From NCBI GenBank assembly GCA_030149685.1, contig JASLGI010000210.1:1-20262 (forward strand): a stretch of 20,262 nt of DNA. The letters run 5' to 3'. Positions 1-6,436 of the stretch are shown piece after piece. Below the pieces are notes generated by a model. It had not been told where the DNA came from and did not search any database. It saw nothing but the letters and a program-made list of their open reading frames with translations. The stretch's first letter is position 1; every line of letters begins with the position of its first letter. The stretch comes from Bacillaceae bacterium (GTDB lineage Bacteria; Bacillota; Bacilli; Bacillales_A; Planococcaceae). Made by a program: the position numbers and the translations under genes.

Positions 1-240
1 ATGTTGGAATATAAAGCTAAATGGTACGGTAAGCAAGTAGTAGTGGTATCTAAAACGTTTGCTAGTTCTCAACTCTGTTCAAACTGTGGATACCAAAATC
101 AAGACGTTAAAAATCTCAATTTACGTAAATGAACATGCCCATCATGTCATACACATCACGATAGAGATATTAACGCAGGACAGAATCTAAAAAAAGAAGC
201 TGAAAGACTTTTAACCGTAGGGACTACGGGGATAGCCTAA
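1..240 (+). pseudogene. TnpB (IS200/IS605 OrfB) C-terminal fragment with in-frame TGA
   Basis: Frame 1 reads as the C-terminal part of a TnpB RNA-guided nuclease from its first base. It shows the zinc-ribbon first half ([12 protein letters not shown]), then LNLRK, a TGA stop at 130-132, then TCPSCHTHHDRDINAGQNL with the second CxxC pair and the RuvC-III DRDIN motif, and finally the usual family tail ending GIA before TAA at 238-240. TnpB proteins commonly have Trp where the TGA lies (LRKW-TCPSC), so TGG to TGA is the simplest explanation. The stop removes the second zinc-ribbon half and the last RuvC aspartate, so the protein should be inactive. The 5' part lies outside the window, so I cannot say whether it is decayed too. 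Gene identity is well supported; inactivation is inferred. Confidence 0.85.
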
Positions 241-306
241 TCAATTAGCGTTCGTTAGAACGCTGTACTTAGGAATCTACTAGGCTTTAGCTTAGTGGTA
301 GTTCAA
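180..306 (+). ncRNA. Putative omega/reRNA scaffold and IS605-type right end
   Basis: The end of tnpB and the 66 bases after it contain two consecutive hairpins. The first is AGCGTTC/GAACGCT around a GTTA loop (247-264). The second is an imperfect stem, roughly 278-301, closing around TTTA, and it is followed by GTTCAA at 301-306. In IS200/IS605 elements the 3' end of tnpB and the right end encode the guide RNA scaffold, and flanking DNA supplies the guide. By that logic the guide would start at about 307. The upstream boundary is a guess. The element end is inferred from the terminal hairpin; the left end is not in view. Confidence 0.45.
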
Positions 307-409
307 CGCTATAGGAAGAACAAAGTGGACTCGATGTCAGTCCATTCAATAGAAAAAGGTGCAATAAGTGAGTACTTATCACACCCAAGTAGAAAAAAGA
401 GAACTCTTT
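307..409. other. Intergenic flank of the IS605-type end
   Basis: No gene is visible. A 6-bp stem TGGACT/AGTCCA (326-331 with 339-344) and a short AAAGAG-AA-CTCTTT palindrome (about 396-409) are present. The latter, read on the minus strand, is followed by a few Ts and could weakly terminate the membrane-protein gene. These are visible symmetries only; no function is shown. Confidence 0.3.
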
Positions 410-1132
410 CTAAGACACTTCATGTCGGTGAGTCGTTTGCATTAAGCTAAACACACTTAATCCGAGAATGAAAATTAGAAATAATGTCGATAGCGTAACG
501 AAAGGTTCATCCAATCCGTTACGAATGACGATACCGATATACGTCCAAATAAAGACAAAAATGATTGCAATATCTTCAAAGTGATACAAGAAGTATAGAG
601 CAATACCGGCAGCAATTGTCAGTGAAATGATTGCCCATAAAGGACTGCTAATTCCTAACCCGGACCAGCCGATCAATGTGAGTACATATTTCGTATTGAA
701 TAAGAGCATGAGAAGTGACCATCCGACAAGTACACTAATAGGAAAACGTAGAAATTGTGTCGGACGTTCATTACATGCTAAATAAAGTAAAAAAGCAAAA
801 AGAAAAGTAAGCCCACTACAAATTAAAGCAGGAATATAATTTGCTGTATGCCAACTAAAGACGAATAAAACATTCGAACCATTGCTCAAAACGAAATATG
901 CTGTCATACGTGTAGTTAATCGCGTGTTTCGTCGAATGATATCCCATAACCAAAAGCCGAGTAATAAAAACATAATAAATCGTAAGAAAAAAGTATAAGC
1001 AGCTGGCATAATGAGTATCGGTAATCGATTGACGATTTCGACCGTAGACCCTCCAGGAAATGGTAAGAAGTCTGCGACGAAGCGTACGACTATGAGAGCG
1101 AAGAAAGAGAGTAGCAGTAAAATCTTTTTCAT
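410..1132 (-). CDS. TspO/MBR-related multi-pass membrane protein
   Basis: This is a 240-residue hydrophobic protein with about seven predicted membrane segments and no cleavable signal beyond the first helix. Near the N terminus it reads LPFPGGSTVEI...LPILIMPAAYTFFLRF. This resembles the 'lP-G-T-eis...PAgytFsIW' pattern of the larger (about 250-residue) TspO-related proteins of Firmicutes, and several tryptophans are kept in later helices. The IW that normally follows is LR here, so the match is divergent and the assignment tentative. The ATG at 1130-1132 is chosen over the GTG just before it, because AGGAGGG (1139-1145) is 6 nt from the ATG but only 3 nt from the GTG. It is a single gene pointing at the IS605-type remnant. 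No substrate can be named. Confidence 0.6.
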   Translation of the reverse strand: MKKILLLLSFFALIVVRFVADFLPFPGGSTVEIVNRLPILIMPAAYTFFLRFIMFLLLGFWLWDIIRRNTRLTTRMTAYFVLSNGSNVLFVFSWHTANYIPALICSGLTFLFAFLLYLACNERPTQFLRFPISVLVGWSLLMLLFNTKYVLTLIGWSGLGISSPLWAIISLTIAAGIALYFLYHFEDIAIIFVFIWTYIGIVIRNGLDEPFVTLSTLFLIFILGLSVFSLMQTTHRHEVS

Positions 1133-1401
1133 CACACACCCTCCTAGTGACAGTATACAGAGAAATAGAGTAAACTTCTTCCTATTTCTATGAAAAGTTC
1201 GTCACAAATTCGTGAGAGAACGTATGAAATCTTTTGAATGAACGGTTGGAGTAAAAAAATAGTGAATGGCTCAGTACAAATGATCTTGAACTTTAAACAA
1301 AAGAAAGATGACCTCACTTCGAAAAAGAAAGGAACAATCGGCTATATTTTCTAGAAATGAAAAAAGTTTGCTACAATGAAACGAGAAAGTGAGGAAAAAG
1401 T
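1133..1401. promoter_or_regulatory. Divergent intergenic region with extended -10 promoter for the acetyltransferase
   Basis: On the plus strand TG-C-TACAAT (TACAAT at 1372-1377) forms an extended -10 about 25 bases before the Shine-Dalgarno GAGGAAA. No good -35 lies 17 bases upstream, which is tolerated with extended -10 promoters. On the minus strand a TATACT lies shortly before the membrane-protein Shine-Dalgarno, but no matching -35 was found. Nothing else recognisable lies between 1200 and 1340. Confidence 0.45.
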
Positions 1402-1944
1402 ATGTTTGTTTTAGGAAATCAGATTCATTTACGTCTCCTTCGAGAAGAAGATGCTTTTGATTTACTCGTTTTAGCAAAAGAAAATCGAAAATATTGGTCG
1501 ACATATGAGCCAAGTATGAGTGAGGATTACTACACATTAGATGCGCAAGTGCATCGTTTACGCCATGCCCGTTATGCGTATCAACAAGCGAAAGAGTATC
1601 ATTTCGGTATTTTTAAGCGAGAAACGGATCGTCTCATCGGTCAAATTTCCCTTTATGATGTGAAACGATTACCTTTTATGAAAGCATCTCTCGGTTATTC
1701 ATTAAGTGAAAAAGAAACGAAAAAAGGGTATATGACAGAAGCTATTACACTTATATGTCGCTACGGTTATCGTAAGTTGCAACTGCGTCGTATCGAAGCG
1801 TATGTATCGCCTAAAAATCTCGGTTCAATTCGTGTCTTAGAGAAAAACGGATTTCAACGAGAAGGATTGATGCGAGATTATTTATATATTCATCGTGAAT
1901 GGGAAGATCATTACTTATATTCTTTACTTGCAACAGATATGTAA
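1402..1944 (+). CDS. GNAT-family N-acetyltransferase, RimJ/RimL type
   Basis: The product has 180 residues, the usual length for RimJ/RimL-type acetyltransferases, which transfer acetyl groups from acetyl-CoA to N-terminal or small amines in the cytoplasm. The family opening 'IHLRLLREEDAFDLLVL' is present. So is the central strand 'FGIFKRETDRLIGQISL' and the acetyl-CoA region 'LGYSLSEKETKKGYMTEAITLICRYGYRKLQLRRIEAYVSPKNLGSIRVLEKNGFQREG'. That contains the typical N-x-x-S-x-x-V-L-E-K-x-G-F motif. It is monocistronic, with its own promoter and a strong terminator. It could acetylate a ribosomal protein, but the sequence does not reveal the substrate. Confidence 0.88.
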   Translation: MFVLGNQIHLRLLREEDAFDLLVLAKENRKYWSTYEPSMSEDYYTLDAQVHRLRHARYAYQQAKEYHFGIFKRETDRLIGQISLYDVKRLPFMKASLGYSLSEKETKKGYMTEAITLICRYGYRKLQLRRIEAYVSPKNLGSIRVLEKNGFQREGLMRDYLYIHREWEDHYLYSLLATDM

Positions 1945-1975
1945 AAAACCCGGCTGTTTTTGCCGGGTTTTATTC
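1945..1975. terminator. Rho-independent terminator, likely bidirectional
   Basis: A perfect 10-bp stem AAAACCCGGC/GCCGGGTTTT (1945-1954 with 1962-1971) has a 7-base loop. A-rich and T-rich arms give U-tracts in both directions. It lies between the converging acetyltransferase and carbonic anhydrase genes. Confidence 0.92.
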
Positions 1976-1977
1976 GT

Positions 1978-2559
1978 TTATTTATTTTTTTCTTCTAAGT
2001 ATTTATAGCCGTCAACAATGACGTCGAGGCGTCCAGTATCAGGATCTGCAACGAGTCCATGAATAGGAATATCTTCAGCCATTAGAGGGTGATTACGTGC
2101 TGCATCGACAGATTCAATGACACTTTCTGTTACGTCATCAAAACCACGTAACCAATCACAAAGATCAACACCTGAATATTCTAACATTTTAAATGTTTCA
2201 GTATCGATTCCTCGTTTATTCATCGAGCCTTTCATATGATTCACATCAACAGAACTCATTCCGCAATCGTAATGACCGATAATGTATAACTCGTCTGCGC
2301 CGAGTTCGTAAAGTGCGACGAGAATACTTCGCATAATTCCTCCGAATGGGTGTGCGATGATCGCCCCTGCGCTTTTAATGATTTTCGCATCACCATTTTT
2401 TAAGTTCATCGCTTTCGGCAAAAGTTCAATTAAACGTGTGTCCATACAAGTTAAAATAACAATTCGTTTTTTCGGAAATTTTGTCGTTTGGAACTCTTCA
2501 TAATCTTTATTTTCTACAAATTTTTCATTATGCTCTAAAATATCATCTAATAGCGTCAT
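1978..2559 (-). CDS. ytiB: Beta-class carbonic anhydrase (YtiB-like)
   Basis: This zinc enzyme interconverts CO2 and bicarbonate. Numbering from the chosen start, the beta-class ligands are all present: CMDTR (Cys38, with Asp40 and Arg42) and HYDCG (His96, Cys99). The text around them (LTCMDTRLIELLPKAMNLKNGDAKIIKSAGAI) closely follows B. subtilis YtiB. Two ATGs are in frame. The upstream one (2566-2568) directly abuts AGGAG with no spacing. The second (2557-2559) is 9 nt from AGGAG and gives MTLLDDILEHN, matching the family's usual N terminus, so it is chosen (193 residues). The gene has its own promoter and shares the upstream terminator region with the aminopeptidase gene. Physiological role, such as bicarbonate supply to carboxylases, is family knowledge. 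Confidence 0.93.
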   Translation of the reverse strand: MTLLDDILEHNEKFVENKDYEEFQTTKFPKKRIVILTCMDTRLIELLPKAMNLKNGDAKIIKSAGAIIAHPFGGIMRSILVALYELGADELYIIGHYDCGMSSVDVNHMKGSMNKRGIDTETFKMLEYSGVDLCDWLRGFDDVTESVIESVDAARNHPLMAEDIPIHGLVADPDTGRLDVIVDGYKYLEEKNK

Positions 2560-2590
2560 CCGCGTCATCTCCTCAAGTTATAAAAACGCT

Positions 2591-2620
2591 TACATATTCA
2601 GTTTATCAGATAAATATCAA
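2591..2620 (-). promoter_or_regulatory. Candidate promoter of the carbonic anhydrase gene
   Basis: On the minus strand TTGATA (2615-2620) and TATGTA (2591-2596) are separated by 18 bases. The spacer next to the -35 contains a perfect palindrome TTTATC-A-GATAAA (2602-2614) that could be an operator, but no known regulator motif was recognised. Confidence 0.5.
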
Positions 2621-2674
2621 AATAAAAAGACTCATTTTTCAAGAATGAAAAAATCTTGAAAAGAATGAGTCTTT
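2621..2674 (-). terminator. Long stem terminator of the aminopeptidase gene
   Basis: The outer stem AAAGACTCATT/AATGAGTCTTT (2626-2636 with 2664-2674) and inner stem TTTCAAGA/TCTTGAAA (2637-2644 with 2654-2661) stack into a hairpin of about 19 bp. On the minus strand it is followed by TTTTTATTTT. It lies 18 bases past the aminopeptidase stop codon. Confidence 0.88.
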
Positions 2675-2691
2675 CTTAATAGAAGATTGCC

Positions 2692-3924
2692 TTAAAACGC
2701 CCAATTTCCATTGCGGAAAATAGGAATGCTTGACCCATCTTCTCGCGTTGCGTCGATGTTCATTTCTTCAGAACCAATCATAAAGTCAACGTGCGTAATG
2801 CTTTCGTTTAATCCGTGAGCGCGTGTTTCTTCAGGTGTCATTTCTTTTCCACCTTCTAAACAAAATGTATAAGCGCTACCGATAGCTAAATGGTTCGATG
2901 CATTTTCATCGAAGAGTGTGTTGTAGAAAAGAATGTCTGCATTTGAAATTGGTGAATCGTGTGGCACGAGAGCGACTTCACCTAAATAATGAGAGCCTTC
3001 ATCTGTTGCGACGAGTTGTTTTAATACATCTTCCCCTCGTTCCGCTTCTACTTCGACGATACGTCCATCTTTGAAAGTAATTTTGAAATTATCGATAATA
3101 TTTCCACTATAGCTCAACGGTTTTGTACTTGAAACGTACCCATTGACACGTTCGCGATGTGGAACGGTGAACACTTCTTCTGTTGGCATATTTGCCATAA
3201 ATGTGACGCCGTCTTTATTCACACTGCTTCCACCTGTCCATAAATGACCTTTTGGAAGGCCGATTGTTAAATCAGTGCCAGGTGCTTTGTAATGTAATGA
3301 AACGATCTTTTGATCATTTAAATATTGAGATTTCTCATGTAATGTCTCATCTAGTGATTCCCAAGCAGCGACTGGATCGTCGAGGTCTGCACGAACTGCT
3401 TTAAAAATAGCTTCCCATAATGCAGGGACGCGCTCTTCTTCAGGAAGTTCAGCGAATACTTCGTCTGCCCAATCTTGGGAAGGAGTGGCGATTACTGTCC
3501 AACTAAATCCGTCTGCTTGCATGAGTCGACGGAATTCGACGAGTGCTTTTCCACCTGCTTCTTGTGCTGCACTTAATTTGTTCGCATCAATTCCTGCGAG
3601 TAAATTCGGGCCTTCTGACACGATGCTCATAAAAGCAGCGCCTTCTTTTGCAAGCTCTGTTCGTTCCATCGCTTTCCATTCAGGGAACTCTTGAAATGCT
3701 TCAAGTGGTGCTTTTTCATATTTTAAACGTGTAACGACATCGTCAGACCAATCAACATATACGTGTTTTGCACCTTCATCATATGCAATCGCTACGACTT
3801 CACGAACAAAGTCACGTGCGTCTAATGATGCGCGAATGTGTAAAGTTTGTCCGGGTTGAATATTCGTTCCAACTTTGACAGCGAGCGATGCGTAATTCGA
3901 AAGTTTAGTTTTAAAATCCTTCAT
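2692..3924 (-). CDS. ampS: M29-family metallo-aminopeptidase (AmpS)
   Basis: This is a 410-residue cytosolic aminopeptidase of family M29, which removes N-terminal residues from peptides using two divalent metal ions. Length and text match AmpS/AmpT throughout. The metal ligands known from the family are visible at expected positions: Glu250 (MPTEEVFTVPH), Glu316 (GEVALVPHDSPIS), His345 (ENASNHLAIGSAY), His378 and Asp380 (THVDFMIGSEEM). The start is supported by GAGAGGAA about 10 nt upstream and by the normal N terminus. It is transcribed divergently from motA and ends at its own long-stem terminator. It probably serves general peptide turnover; no specific partner is suggested by context. 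Confidence 0.94.
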   Translation of the reverse strand: MKDFKTKLSNYASLAVKVGTNIQPGQTLHIRASLDARDFVREVVAIAYDEGAKHVYVDWSDDVVTRLKYEKAPLEAFQEFPEWKAMERTELAKEGAAFMSIVSEGPNLLAGIDANKLSAAQEAGGKALVEFRRLMQADGFSWTVIATPSQDWADEVFAELPEEERVPALWEAIFKAVRADLDDPVAAWESLDETLHEKSQYLNDQKIVSLHYKAPGTDLTIGLPKGHLWTGGSSVNKDGVTFMANMPTEEVFTVPHRERVNGYVSSTKPLSYSGNIIDNFKITFKDGRIVEVEAERGEDVLKQLVATDEGSHYLGEVALVPHDSPISNADILFYNTLFDENASNHLAIGSAYTFCLEGGKEMTPEETRAHGLNESITHVDFMIGSEEMNIDATREDGSSIPIFRNGNWAF

Positions 3925-4086
3925 AAGTAAAAATTCCTCTCTATTTCTGTTATAATAGTATTATGTACAAAGTCCAGTGTCGGATATCTCATAAATTTGA
4001 GATGTTGTCTTTTGTATTGGTACTTTGTCTATTATAAAACAGAAGATAACAGATGAAAAGCATTAGACAAATTAGGAGGTTGAGTC
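3925..4086. promoter_or_regulatory. Divergent ampS/motA promoter region with structured motA leader
   Basis: TG-T-TATAAT (TATAAT at 3951-3956) is a consensus extended -10 pointing toward motA. The same AT-rich stretch read on the minus strand offers TATTATAAC as a -10 for ampS, so the two promoters may overlap. The following roughly 120 bases of motA leader contain ATCTCA-TAAATT-TGAGAT (3986-4003) inside a wider repeat pair ACAAAGT/ACTTTGT (3967-3973 with 4022-4028). No known riboswitch consensus was recognised. The motA Shine-Dalgarno AGGAGG lies at about 4074-4079. Confidence 0.45.
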
Positions 4087-4869
4087 ATGGATGTTTCAAC
4101 GGTTGTCGGGTTAATATTTGGAGTTGTTTCCCTCATTGTAGGTATGGCGTTAAAAGGGGTAACACCAGATGCTTTATTAAACCCTGCCGCGATTTTAATT
4201 ATTATCTTCGGTACGATCGGAGCGGTCGTCATTGCGTTTCCGATGAGCGAAATTAAACGTGTACCGAAATTATTTGGCGTTTTATTTAAGGAACAACAGC
4301 TTGCATCAGAAGTTGAATTGATTCAAATGTTTTCAGAATGGGCGGATGTTGCGCGTCGAGAAGGTTTGCTAGCGTTAGAAGCGAAGGCAGATGAGATTGA
4401 AGACCCATTTTTAAAAAATGGACTCGGTTTAGCAATTGATGGGCAAAATGCGGATTACATACGCGACGTATTGACAGAAGAAGTTGAAGCGATGGAAGAT
4501 CGTCACGCAGCAGGAGCATTGATTTTTACTCAAGCTGGTACATATGCACCGACACTCGGGGTATTAGGAGCCGTTGTAGGTCTTGTTGCGGCATTGAAAG
4601 ATATGAACGATATCGATGCTCTCGGACTTGCGATTTCTGCAGCCTTTATCGCGACGTTACTCGGTATTTTTACAGGATACGTATTATGGCACCCATTTGC
4701 GAACAAGTTAAAACGTAAGTCAGCGAATGAAGTGCAACAGAAGATGATGATGATCGAGGGAATCTTGTCTGTACTTGAAGGAGAAGCACCACGTGTCATC
4801 GAACAAAAATTAGCATCTTACTTACCGTCGAAAGAACGTAAGCAATTACAAGCAGATTTAGATAGTTAG
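4087..4869 (+). CDS. motA: Flagellar motor stator protein MotA
   Basis: MotA is the larger stator subunit. With MotB it forms the ion channel that turns ion flow into torque at the flagellar base. The 260-residue protein has four membrane segments (about 4-21, 35-52, 149-170, 181-203) with a large cytoplasmic loop between TM2 and TM3. Arg90 and Glu98, the charged residues that contact the rotor protein FliG, are at the same numbers as in the well-studied proteins. A TM3 proline (Pro155 in TYAPTLGVLG) is also conserved. The N terminus MDVSTVVGLI...VGMALKG resembles B. subtilis MotA more than the sodium-type MotP. AGGAGG precedes ATG by about 7 nt, and motB follows after 11 bases. No other flagellar genes are in the window, as in B. 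subtilis where motAB stands apart from the main flagellar operon. Confidence 0.95.
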   Translation: MDVSTVVGLIFGVVSLIVGMALKGVTPDALLNPAAILIIIFGTIGAVVIAFPMSEIKRVPKLFGVLFKEQQLASEVELIQMFSEWADVARREGLLALEAKADEIEDPFLKNGLGLAIDGQNADYIRDVLTEEVEAMEDRHAAGALIFTQAGTYAPTLGVLGAVVGLVAALKDMNDIDALGLAISAAFIATLLGIFTGYVLWHPFANKLKRKSANEVQQKMMMIEGILSVLEGEAPRVIEQKLASYLPSKERKQLQADLDS

Positions 4870-4880
4870 GAGGCGGAATT

Positions 4881-5657
4881 GTGGCGAAGAAGAAAAGGCG
4901 TAAAAAACAAGAAGATGGCGTCGATGAGTCTTGGCTTTTACCTTATTCGGACTTATTAACTTTACTGCTAGCCTTATTTATCGTTTTATTCGCTTCAAGT
5001 TCGCTTGATGAGGCGAAAATGGACCAAATGGCAACAGTGTTTAATGAGATGTTTGATAGTGGTTTAGGGATTATGGAACACGATGCGCCCGTTCCATCAC
5101 CTGCTGATAATAAAGCAAAAGATGGCGATAACGATGCAACGGACCGCTCTTCTTATTTAGAAGACCAACGTTCATTAAATGAAGCGCAAGCGAAGATGAA
5201 CGACTTTATCGCAGCGAATGAATTAGAAAATTTATTTGAAACGAAAATGACAGATGAAGGTTTGCTTGTGACGATACGCGACAATGTGTTATTCGATATG
5301 GGAGCATCTCATGTAAGTGAAGAACATATGGACTTAGCGCGTGAAATCTCTGATTTGCTCGTTTTTGATCGAGCACGTCAAATCATTATTACAGGACATA
5401 CCGATAATGTACCTATTCAAACAGAAGAATATAGTTCAAACTGGGAACTAAGCGTTATGCGTGCGGTAAACTTTTTAAAGATTATCGTTGAAAACGAAGA
5501 CTTAGATCCGGTGAACTTTAGCGCAAAAGGTTATGGGGAATATCGTCCAATCGCTTCAAATGATACACCAGAAGGACGCAGTAAAAACCGTCGAGTAGAA
5601 GTGTTAATTCAACCATTAGTGTTAAAAGACGGAACGAAGGTAAACGATACTCCGTAA
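4881..5657 (+). CDS. motB: Flagellar motor stator protein MotB
   Basis: MotB partners MotA and anchors the stator to peptidoglycan. A basic cytoplasmic tail (AKKKRRKKQEDGVDESW) is followed by a single transmembrane helix beginning PYSDLLTLLLALFIVLFASSS. In it Asp24 is the ion-binding carboxylate essential for torque. After a plug/linker region rich in Asp and Asn (about 60-95) comes an OmpA/MotB peptidoglycan-binding domain, with ITGHTDNVPI, NWELSVMRAVNFL and GYGEYRPIASNDTPEGRSKNRRVEV. It starts with GTG, supported by TAGGAGGCGG just upstream and 11 bases after motA, so the pair is co-transcribed and probably translated in balance. The MotB-like motif suggests proton coupling, though ion specificity cannot be proven from sequence. 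Confidence 0.95.
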   Translation: MAKKKRRKKQEDGVDESWLLPYSDLLTLLLALFIVLFASSSLDEAKMDQMATVFNEMFDSGLGIMEHDAPVPSPADNKAKDGDNDATDRSSYLEDQRSLNEAQAKMNDFIAANELENLFETKMTDEGLLVTIRDNVLFDMGASHVSEEHMDLAREISDLLVFDRARQIIITGHTDNVPIQTEEYSSNWELSVMRAVNFLKIIVENEDLDPVNFSAKGYGEYRPIASNDTPEGRSKNRRVEVLIQPLVLKDGTKVNDTP

Positions 5658-5661
5658 TAAA

Positions 5662-5702
5662 AAAGAGGTTCAGACAATTTACTGCATTGTCTGAGCCTCT
5701 TT
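5662..5702. terminator. Bidirectional terminator between motB and the DUF1128 gene
   Basis: A 17-bp stem with a single G-U pair (5662-5678 with 5686-5702) has a 7-base loop. The A-rich start and T-rich end allow termination from both converging genes. Confidence 0.92.
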
Positions 5703-5711
5703 AGTTTATTA

Positions 5712-5933
5712 TTACTTACGGAATGAGCCGAGTTCTTCTACGAGAGCGCTCATTTCACTCGGTGTGAAATGGTCGCGTTTTTTAACCATATTGTACATAA
5801 ATAAAATATCTTCATAATGTGCTAAGTCGAATGATTCTGGATCTAATGCGTCGACATTAGCCATTTTTAATTTATCTTTCATACCTTCGATCATATGTAC
5901 GAGGTTTTCTTCTGTCGCTTGATTTAAATTCAT
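5712..5933 (-). CDS. yfkK: DUF1128 family small protein (YfkK-like)
   Basis: This is a 73-residue acidic, mostly helical cytoplasmic protein with no catalytic motif. The pattern NLNQATEENLVHMIEGMKDKL...YEDILFMYNMVKKRDHFTPSEMSALVEELGSFRK follows B. subtilis YfkK (71 residues, DUF1128), including the closing 'EELG-RK'. The reading frame extends further upstream, but the ATG at 5931-5933 is chosen because GGGAGG lies about 6 nt before it and the resulting length fits the family. Its function is unknown. In B. subtilis yfkK and yfkH are also close together, so this part keeps local order. The gene is flanked by a terminator on its 3' side. Confidence 0.85.
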   Translation of the reverse strand: MNLNQATEENLVHMIEGMKDKLKMANVDALDPESFDLAHYEDILFMYNMVKKRDHFTPSEMSALVEELGSFRK

Positions 5934-5961
5934 TGTCTTCCTCCCTTTCCTCTTCTTATGT

Positions 5962-5990
5962 ATCATGTCATGTCTTTATATCCTCGTCAA
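5962..5990 (-). promoter_or_regulatory. Candidate sigma-A promoter of the DUF1128 gene
   Basis: On the minus strand TTGACG (5985-5990) and CATGAT (5962-5967) are 17 bases apart, about 20 bases before the Shine-Dalgarno. The -35 is good, the -10 is only four of six. Confidence 0.45.
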
Positions 5991-6034
5991 TAAGAAGTAT
6001 GGAAAGAAAAAAGAAAAAAGACAGTTGAACATTT

Positions 6035-6059
6035 GTTTCTGACAGGTGAAGTCGGGTAT
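6035..6059 (+). promoter_or_regulatory. Sigma-B-type promoter for the YtxH-like/yfkH operon
   Basis: GTTTCT (6035-6040), a 13-base spacer and GGGTAT (6054-6059) match the general-stress sigma-B consensus (GTTTAA, 12-14 bases, GGGTAT) at ten of twelve positions, with correct spacing. No sigma-A promoter of comparable quality is visible before the gene. Confidence 0.7.
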
Positions 6060-6099
6060 ACTAGCACGTAGGGATTAAGAACAAGAAAGGAGTTTTTTT

Positions 6100-6423
6100 A
6101 TGGGTAAAAGTAAATTAGGTAAAATGATGCTTTTAGGTGCCGTTGTCGGAGGTGCCCTTAGTTTGTTCGATCGTACGACAAGAGAGATTGTCAAACGCCG
6201 AGCAGAGACCGTTACATATTATGCGAAAAATCCAGATGTTTTACAACAAAATATTGAGCAAGAAGTGACAAAGTGGACGAATGTGTACAATCGTTTCACA
6301 CGTGAAGCAGAAGAAATCGTTGATCAAGTGAGTCAGTTGAAAGATTTAACACCTCAAGTGAAATCACTCGTAGAAGAGACGAAAGAAGCGTTTGAAGAGA
6401 CCGTCGACAACGAACGTCGATAA
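6100..6423 (+). CDS. YtxH-like small membrane-anchored coiled-coil protein
   Basis: The 107-residue protein begins MGKSKLGKMMLLGAVVGGALSLFD: a short basic stretch followed by one glycine-containing hydrophobic helix (about 8-24). The rest is charged, predicted helical and probably coiled coil (30-105). This layout is that of YtxH-domain proteins, small membrane-anchored proteins often linked to general stress in Bacillales. AAAGGAG stands 6 nt before the ATG. The stop codon is 13 bases before the next start, so it forms an operon with the YihY-type gene, and both lie behind a sigma-B-type promoter. The biochemical role is unknown. The YtxH label rests on architecture, not on a distinctive motif. 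Confidence 0.75.
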   Translation: MGKSKLGKMMLLGAVVGGALSLFDRTTREIVKRRAETVTYYAKNPDVLQQNIEQEVTKWTNVYNRFTREAEEIVDQVSQLKDLTPQVKSLVEETKEAFEETVDNERR

Positions 6424-6436
6424 AGGAGCGCAACTG

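Noticed and set aside
130..132. TGA read as tryptophan (alternative genetic code or recoding) in tnpB
   Set aside because: The other genes show no in-frame TGA, and recX ends with TGA in the standard way, so a simple nonsense mutation is more likely.
1011..1193. Plus-strand open frame opposite the TspO-related gene
   Set aside because: It overlaps a well-supported minus-strand gene, has no Shine-Dalgarno and no recognisable protein pattern.
3961..3987. Sigma-D (flagellar) promoter for motA using TCGGATAT as -10
   Set aside because: Only six of eight bases fit GCCGATAT, and the position for TAAA at the right distance reads TTAT.
3957..4073. c-di-GMP or other known riboswitch before motA
   Set aside because: None of the conserved core sequences I know for such riboswitches is present; only simple stems are seen.
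6025..6062. Sigma-A promoter TTGAAC...TATACT before the YtxH-like gene
   Set aside because: The spacer is 26 bases, far too long; the sigma-B pattern in the same place fits much better.
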